From Saccharibacillus sp. JS10 (GTDB lineage Bacteria; Bacillota; Bacilli; Paenibacillales; Paenibacillaceae), in NCBI RefSeq assembly GCF_024436065.1, contig NZ_JANFNS010000005.1:186001-250000 (forward strand): a stretch of DNA of 64,000 nt, read 5' to 3'. Positions within the stretch are counted from its first letter, which is position 1. Each line of letters opens with the position of its first letter. Shown here piece after piece: positions 60,918 through 64,000 of the stretch. A program made the position numbers and the translations under genes. The notes beneath the pieces are model-generated. The model had not been told where the DNA came from. It ran no database searches and saw only the letters and a program-made list of their open reading frames with translations.

Positions 60918-63137
60918 ATGAGTAAAACGATTTTCGTATCCAACCGTCTTCCCGTCACCGTTTCCAAAAACGAATCCGGCCTGGACTACAAAGAAAGCAT
61001 AGGCGGTCTGGCTACCGGGTTAAAAAATTACCATGAACAAGGCGATACGATCTGGGCAGGTTGGCCCGGCGTCGCGCAAGACGATCTGAGTGAAGAAGAA
61101 ACCACTTCTATTGCGACCACACTGAAAAACAAATACAAATGCTTGTCCGTTCCTCTCACTTCTGCTGATGTGGAGCAATATTATCATGGATTTTGTAACG
61201 AAACGATCTGGCCTTTATTCCATTATTTCACAAGTGCGGTCGAGTACAATACGGACACTTGGGAAGCTTATAAGCGCGTCAACCGTACGTTTTTTGAATC
61301 GGTCGATCCGCTGATCGAAGAAGGCGATACGATCTGGATTCACGATTACCAATTGATGCTGCTGCCGCAAATGATTCGGGAAAAACACCCGGACGTCAAA
61401 ATCGGCTTTTTCCTGCATATTCCGTTCCCATCGTTCGAAATTTATCGTCAAATGATCTGGCGTAACGAAATTTTACAAGGTCTGATGGGTGCGAATCTGA
61501 TCGGCTTCCATACTTACGATTACGTGCGTCACTTCCTGAGCAGCGTGCGTCGTCTACTGGGTCATGAACATAGCTTATACAAAATGCAATTGGAGTCGCA
61601 TATCGTACAAGTGGACGCGTTCCCAATGGGGATCGACTACGATTACTTTGCCAAAACACCGACTCGCGAAAATGCTTCGCCGGAAACGATGGAGTTTGTG
61701 AAAAGCACGCAAGACGTACGCAATATCGTTTCGGTTGACCGACTGGATTACACCAAAGGCATCCCGGACCGAATCAAAGCATTCAAAACGTTCCTCGCGA
61801 ACTACCCGGAATATCGGGAAAAAGTGCGCTTGAACCTGATTATCGCACCTTCGCGTGTCGGTATTGAAAAATACGATAATTTGAAAAAAGAAATCGAAGA
61901 ACTCGTCAGCGAAGTGAACGGCGAATTCGGTACGTTCAGCTGGATGCCGGTCTGGTTCTTCTTCCGTACCGTGTCGCAAGACGACCTGATCGCGTTCTAC
62001 CGCCATAGCGATGTCCTATTGGTAACTCCGCTTCGCGACGGTATGAACCTGGTAGCAAAAGAATATATCGCTTCGCGCACCGACTACAAAGGGATGCTGG
62101 TCATGAGCGAAACAGCCGGCGCGGCAAGCGAACTTGGCGAAGCGGTTATCGTCAATACGAATGACCATGCAGCGATCGCAGCCGGAATCAAAACCGCGCT
62201 TGAAATGCCGGAAGAAGAAAAAATGGATCGCAACAAAAATATGCACCGCCGTCTGTCCCGGTATAACGTGAAGTTCTGGGCAGAAGAATTCCTCAGCACC
62301 TTGCACGGATCGCCGGAAGAAAAAATCCATACCGAACCACTGGATCGATTGACTTCCGGTTCGTCGGAACTGGATCTTGCGTATCGCACCGCCAAAAAAC
62401 GCGTCTTGTTCCTCGATTACGACGGGACTTTGGTCGGCTTCAAGCCAACGCCGGATCAAGCCCGTCCAGACCGTGAGCTCAAGCAGCTGCTGACGAAGCT
62501 GACGGAAGATCCGAAAAACACGGTCGTTATTATTACCGGACGCGATAAAGTAACGGCGCAAAAATGGCTTGGCGATCTGAATCTCAGTATCGTTGCCGCA
62601 CATGGTCTATGGTTCCGCCCTGCCGGCGGCGAATGGACCATGACACTCAATATCGACAACGAGTGGAAAGAAGCGATCCGTCCGATTCTCGAAACGTACA
62701 CCGACCGTACGCCAGGTTCGTTGATCGAGGAAAAAGATTATTCGATCGCTTGGCATTACCGCCAATCCGAACCGGATATCGCAGCAGTGAAACGCAACGA
62801 ATTAAAAGAAGCGCTCATGTCGATCACGCAATCGATGACGGTCGGCGTACTGGATGGCAATAAAGTCATCGAAGTAAAAGACGCTCGCGTCAACAAAGGT
62901 CACGGTGCGCATGTCGTCTTGAGCCAAGGCGAATACGACTTCGTATTCGGAGCCGGCGACGACCGTACCGACGAAGATATGTTTGCGGCTTTGCCGGAAA
63001 ACGCGTATTCGATCAAAATCGGCAAAGAAGTAACAGCGGCTAGATACCGCCTGAAGTCTTCGCAAGATATTCGATCTTTGTTAGGGCGGTTTAACGAAGT
63101 GTCGAATGAAGTAGCGCAAGAAAATACGAATCGCTAA
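60918..63137 (+). CDS. Bifunctional trehalose-6-phosphate synthase/trehalose-phosphatase
   Basis: A 739-residue fusion. Residues ~1-465 are a GT20 trehalose-6-phosphate synthase (IGGLATGLKNY near 29, WIHDYQLMLLP near 142, VDRLDYTKGIPDR near 275, PLRDGMNLVAKEY near 372). Residues ~490-735 are a HAD trehalose-6-phosphate phosphatase (LDYDGT near 498, GAGDDRTDEDMF near 680). It makes trehalose from a nucleotide-glucose and glucose-6-phosphate in one chain. Fused forms are usual in plants, fungi and some bacteria. AAGGAGAG lies 12 nt before the ATG. Single gene with a terminator; divergent from the TIMP-like gene. Confidence 0.93.
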   Translation: MSKTIFVSNRLPVTVSKNESGLDYKESIGGLATGLKNYHEQGDTIWAGWPGVAQDDLSEEETTSIATTLKNKYKCLSVPLTSADVEQYYHGFCNETIWPLFHYFTSAVEYNTDTWEAYKRVNRTFFESVDPLIEEGDTIWIHDYQLMLLPQMIREKHPDVKIGFFLHIPFPSFEIYRQMIWRNEILQGLMGANLIGFHTYDYVRHFLSSVRRLLGHEHSLYKMQLESHIVQVDAFPMGIDYDYFAKTPTRENASPETMEFVKSTQDVRNIVSVDRLDYTKGIPDRIKAFKTFLANYPEYREKVRLNLIIAPSRVGIEKYDNLKKEIEELVSEVNGEFGTFSWMPVWFFFRTVSQDDLIAFYRHSDVLLVTPLRDGMNLVAKEYIASRTDYKGMLVMSETAGAASELGEAVIVNTNDHAAIAAGIKTALEMPEEEKMDRNKNMHRRLSRYNVKFWAEEFLSTLHGSPEEKIHTEPLDRLTSGSSELDLAYRTAKKRVLFLDYDGTLVGFKPTPDQARPDRELKQLLTKLTEDPKNTVVIITGRDKVTAQKWLGDLNLSIVAAHGLWFRPAGGEWTMTLNIDNEWKEAIRPILETYTDRTPGSLIEEKDYSIAWHYRQSEPDIAAVKRNELKEALMSITQSMTVGVLDGNKVIEVKDARVNKGHGAHVVLSQGEYDFVFGAGDDRTDEDMFAALPENAYSIKIGKEVTAARYRLKSSQDIRSLLGRFNEVSNEVAQENTNR

Positions 63138-63158
63138 ACTTCGGGTTTGCGATATGGC

Positions 63159-63202
63159 AAAAAGGGAGTCTCGTCTGCAATTGCGGCGAACTCCCTTTTT
63201 TA
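63159..63202 (+). terminator. Terminator of the trehalose gene
   Basis: AAAAAGGGAGT (63159-63169) with ACTCCCTTTTT (63190-63200), loop about 20 nt. Confidence 0.85.
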
Positions 63203-63304
63203 ATTGGCGCAAGTGTCATCGGATCAGCTTTACCTTGCCGAGACTCCATACGCCTTTTATAATGAGTGTACTTATCTTATGTAAAGCGGCAAAGGAGTAC
63301 GGTA

Positions 63305-63847
63305 ATGAATATACACAATACGAACATTCCGCTCAATCCAAAAAATATCATTTTGATAGGATTTATGGGCGCTGGCAAAACAACGATCGGCAAGCTGCTC
63401 GCCCAAAAGCTAGAACGCGATTTTCTCGATGTCGATCACGAAATCGAACGTCAGCACGGCATGCCCGTGACGGAAATTTTCAAAACGATGGGCGAACCGG
63501 CTTTTCGAAAATTGGAAAAAGAGTACGTCGTACAGTTATGCCAACATTCAAACGGAAAAGTCGTCTCGTTAGGCGGAGGTTCATTCATGCAAGACGAAAT
63601 TCGCGAGGCGTGCTTAAATAGCGGCATCGTCTATCATTTGGATTTAACTTGGGAATCGTGGGAAAAACGCTGTGCGTCGCTGGTCGATACACGCCCGATT
63701 CTGCAAAGTCGTTCGATGGAAGAGATCGAAGAATTGTTTTATACCCGCCGAAAAATCTATGCGGACAACCATCATCAGATTAACGTCGATACGCTTACGC
63801 CTGAGCAGATCGTAGAGGTAATGATTCAGCAGATTCAAGCTAACTAA
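63305..63847 (+). CDS. aroK: Shikimate kinase
   Basis: A 180-residue enzyme that phosphorylates shikimate with ATP in aromatic amino-acid synthesis. Walker A GFMGAGKTT at residues 19-27, DVDHEIE at 42-48 for shikimate and Mg binding, GGGS near 90. Start at 63305, 7 nt after AAAGGAG; codons upstream in frame lack a ribosome site. Single gene here; the symbol could equally be aroL by function. Confidence 0.92.
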   Translation: MNIHNTNIPLNPKNIILIGFMGAGKTTIGKLLAQKLERDFLDVDHEIERQHGMPVTEIFKTMGEPAFRKLEKEYVVQLCQHSNGKVVSLGGGSFMQDEIREACLNSGIVYHLDLTWESWEKRCASLVDTRPILQSRSMEEIEELFYTRRKIYADNHHQINVDTLTPEQIVEVMIQQIQAN

Positions 63848-63856
63848 TGGGTAAAA

Positions 63857-63900
63857 AGAAAAGACGGAGCCACGTTGTAAAATGCGCAGCTTCGTCTTTG
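63857..63900. terminator. Bidirectional terminator after shikimate kinase
   Basis: AAAGACGGAGC (63860-63870) with GCTTCGTCTTT (63889-63899), one mismatch; A-tract before and T after. Confidence 0.75.
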
Positions 63901-63912
63901 TTATGCTTCAAA

Positions 63913-64000
63913 TTAGCCCAACTGCGTATACACTTTGTTCGTTAATTGCTCTAACCCTTGCTTTCCCGCTTCGTTACAAAAAATGATGATAACCGACTGA
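63913..64000 (-). CDS. C-terminal end of an unidentified gene, cut by the window
   Basis: A minus-strand frame runs in from the window edge and ends at a TAA (63913-63915) close to the shared terminator. The visible 28 residues include VIIIFCNEAGKQG and LTNKVYTQLG. Too short to identify. Confidence 0.6.
   Translation of the reverse strand, partial: QSVIIIFCNEAGKQGLEQLTNKVYTQLG

Noticed and set aside
1-64000. tRNA, rRNA, prophage, insertion sequence or integrase genes
   Set aside because: None recognised on either strand; the only repeats are the palindromic elements, which carry no coding capacity and no visible target-site duplications.

Overview
The window is chromosomal DNA from a Gram-positive bacterium of the Firmicutes, most likely the family Paenibacillaceae (Paenibacillus or Saccharibacillus type). 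This is inferred from secreted proteins with S-layer-homology repeats, a copper-amine-oxidase-N-type stalk protein, paired DUF21/CBS membrane proteins, GbsR and PucR regulators, strong AGGAGG ribosome sites with frequent TTG/GTG starts, and lipoprotein signal peptides. No rRNA, tRNA, CRISPR array, prophage or insertion sequence was seen. Gene order looks like ordinary core plus niche genome, about 90% coding.

Layout. 1-3.5 kb: ureide (allantoin) catabolism, with a PucR-type regulator convergent to an allE-allD operon. 3.8-6.8 kb: two close SDR paralogues flanking a small secreted protein, each with a different kind of promoter. 6.8-11.5 kb: a VanZ-like protein, an OsmC protein and a TetR-led polar amino-acid ABC operon. 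11.5-16.9 kb: small lipoproteins, a GNAT enzyme and two divergent TetR/target pairs with visible operators. 17-20.7 kb: a chemoreceptor with a sigma-D-like promoter, an SDR lacking the catalytic tyrosine, and a sulfurtransferase. 21-23.5 kb: two CNNM/CorC-like paralogues sharing an unusual hairpin between ribosome site and TTG start. 23.5-29.9 kb: a secreted SLH esterase behind a riboswitch-like leader, an aldehyde dehydrogenase, an SLH protein, a CHAD protein and a quinone-reductase-like enzyme. 30-36 kb: a second amino-acid ABC operon, an AI-2E family protein and a gamma-glutamyltransferase. 36-43.7 kb: paired glycine-zipper stress proteins, a second chemoreceptor, a secreted M23 peptidase coupled to a propeller-like protein, and FapA. 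44-47 kb: rph-rdgB, a PgpA-like and an SseB-like protein. 47-52.5 kb: a large secreted repeat protein, an MBL hydrolase, a soluble histidine kinase and a DUF429 protein. 52.6-58.5 kb: a Ugp-like ABC importer with a fused HAD phosphatase/metallophosphoesterase, divergent from a GbsR-like regulator. 58.7-64 kb: a GNAT-ASCH fusion, a TIMP-like membrane protein, a trehalose-phosphate synthase/phosphatase fusion and shikimate kinase.

The most unusual signals are (1) a dispersed family of long nested palindromes, four copies, each placed between a stop codon and that gene's intrinsic terminator, with compensatory base changes between copies; (2) a hairpin with identical geometry in the start regions of two paralogues that would bring a distant Shine-Dalgarno to 9 nt from a TTG start; (3) a compact three-way-junction leader ending in a U-tract ahead of the SLH esterase; (4) a possible glycerophosphodiester (perhaps glycerophosphocholine) uptake and dephosphorylation locus under a GbsR-type regulator. 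All functional calls rest on reading the sequence and family knowledge; no search was run.
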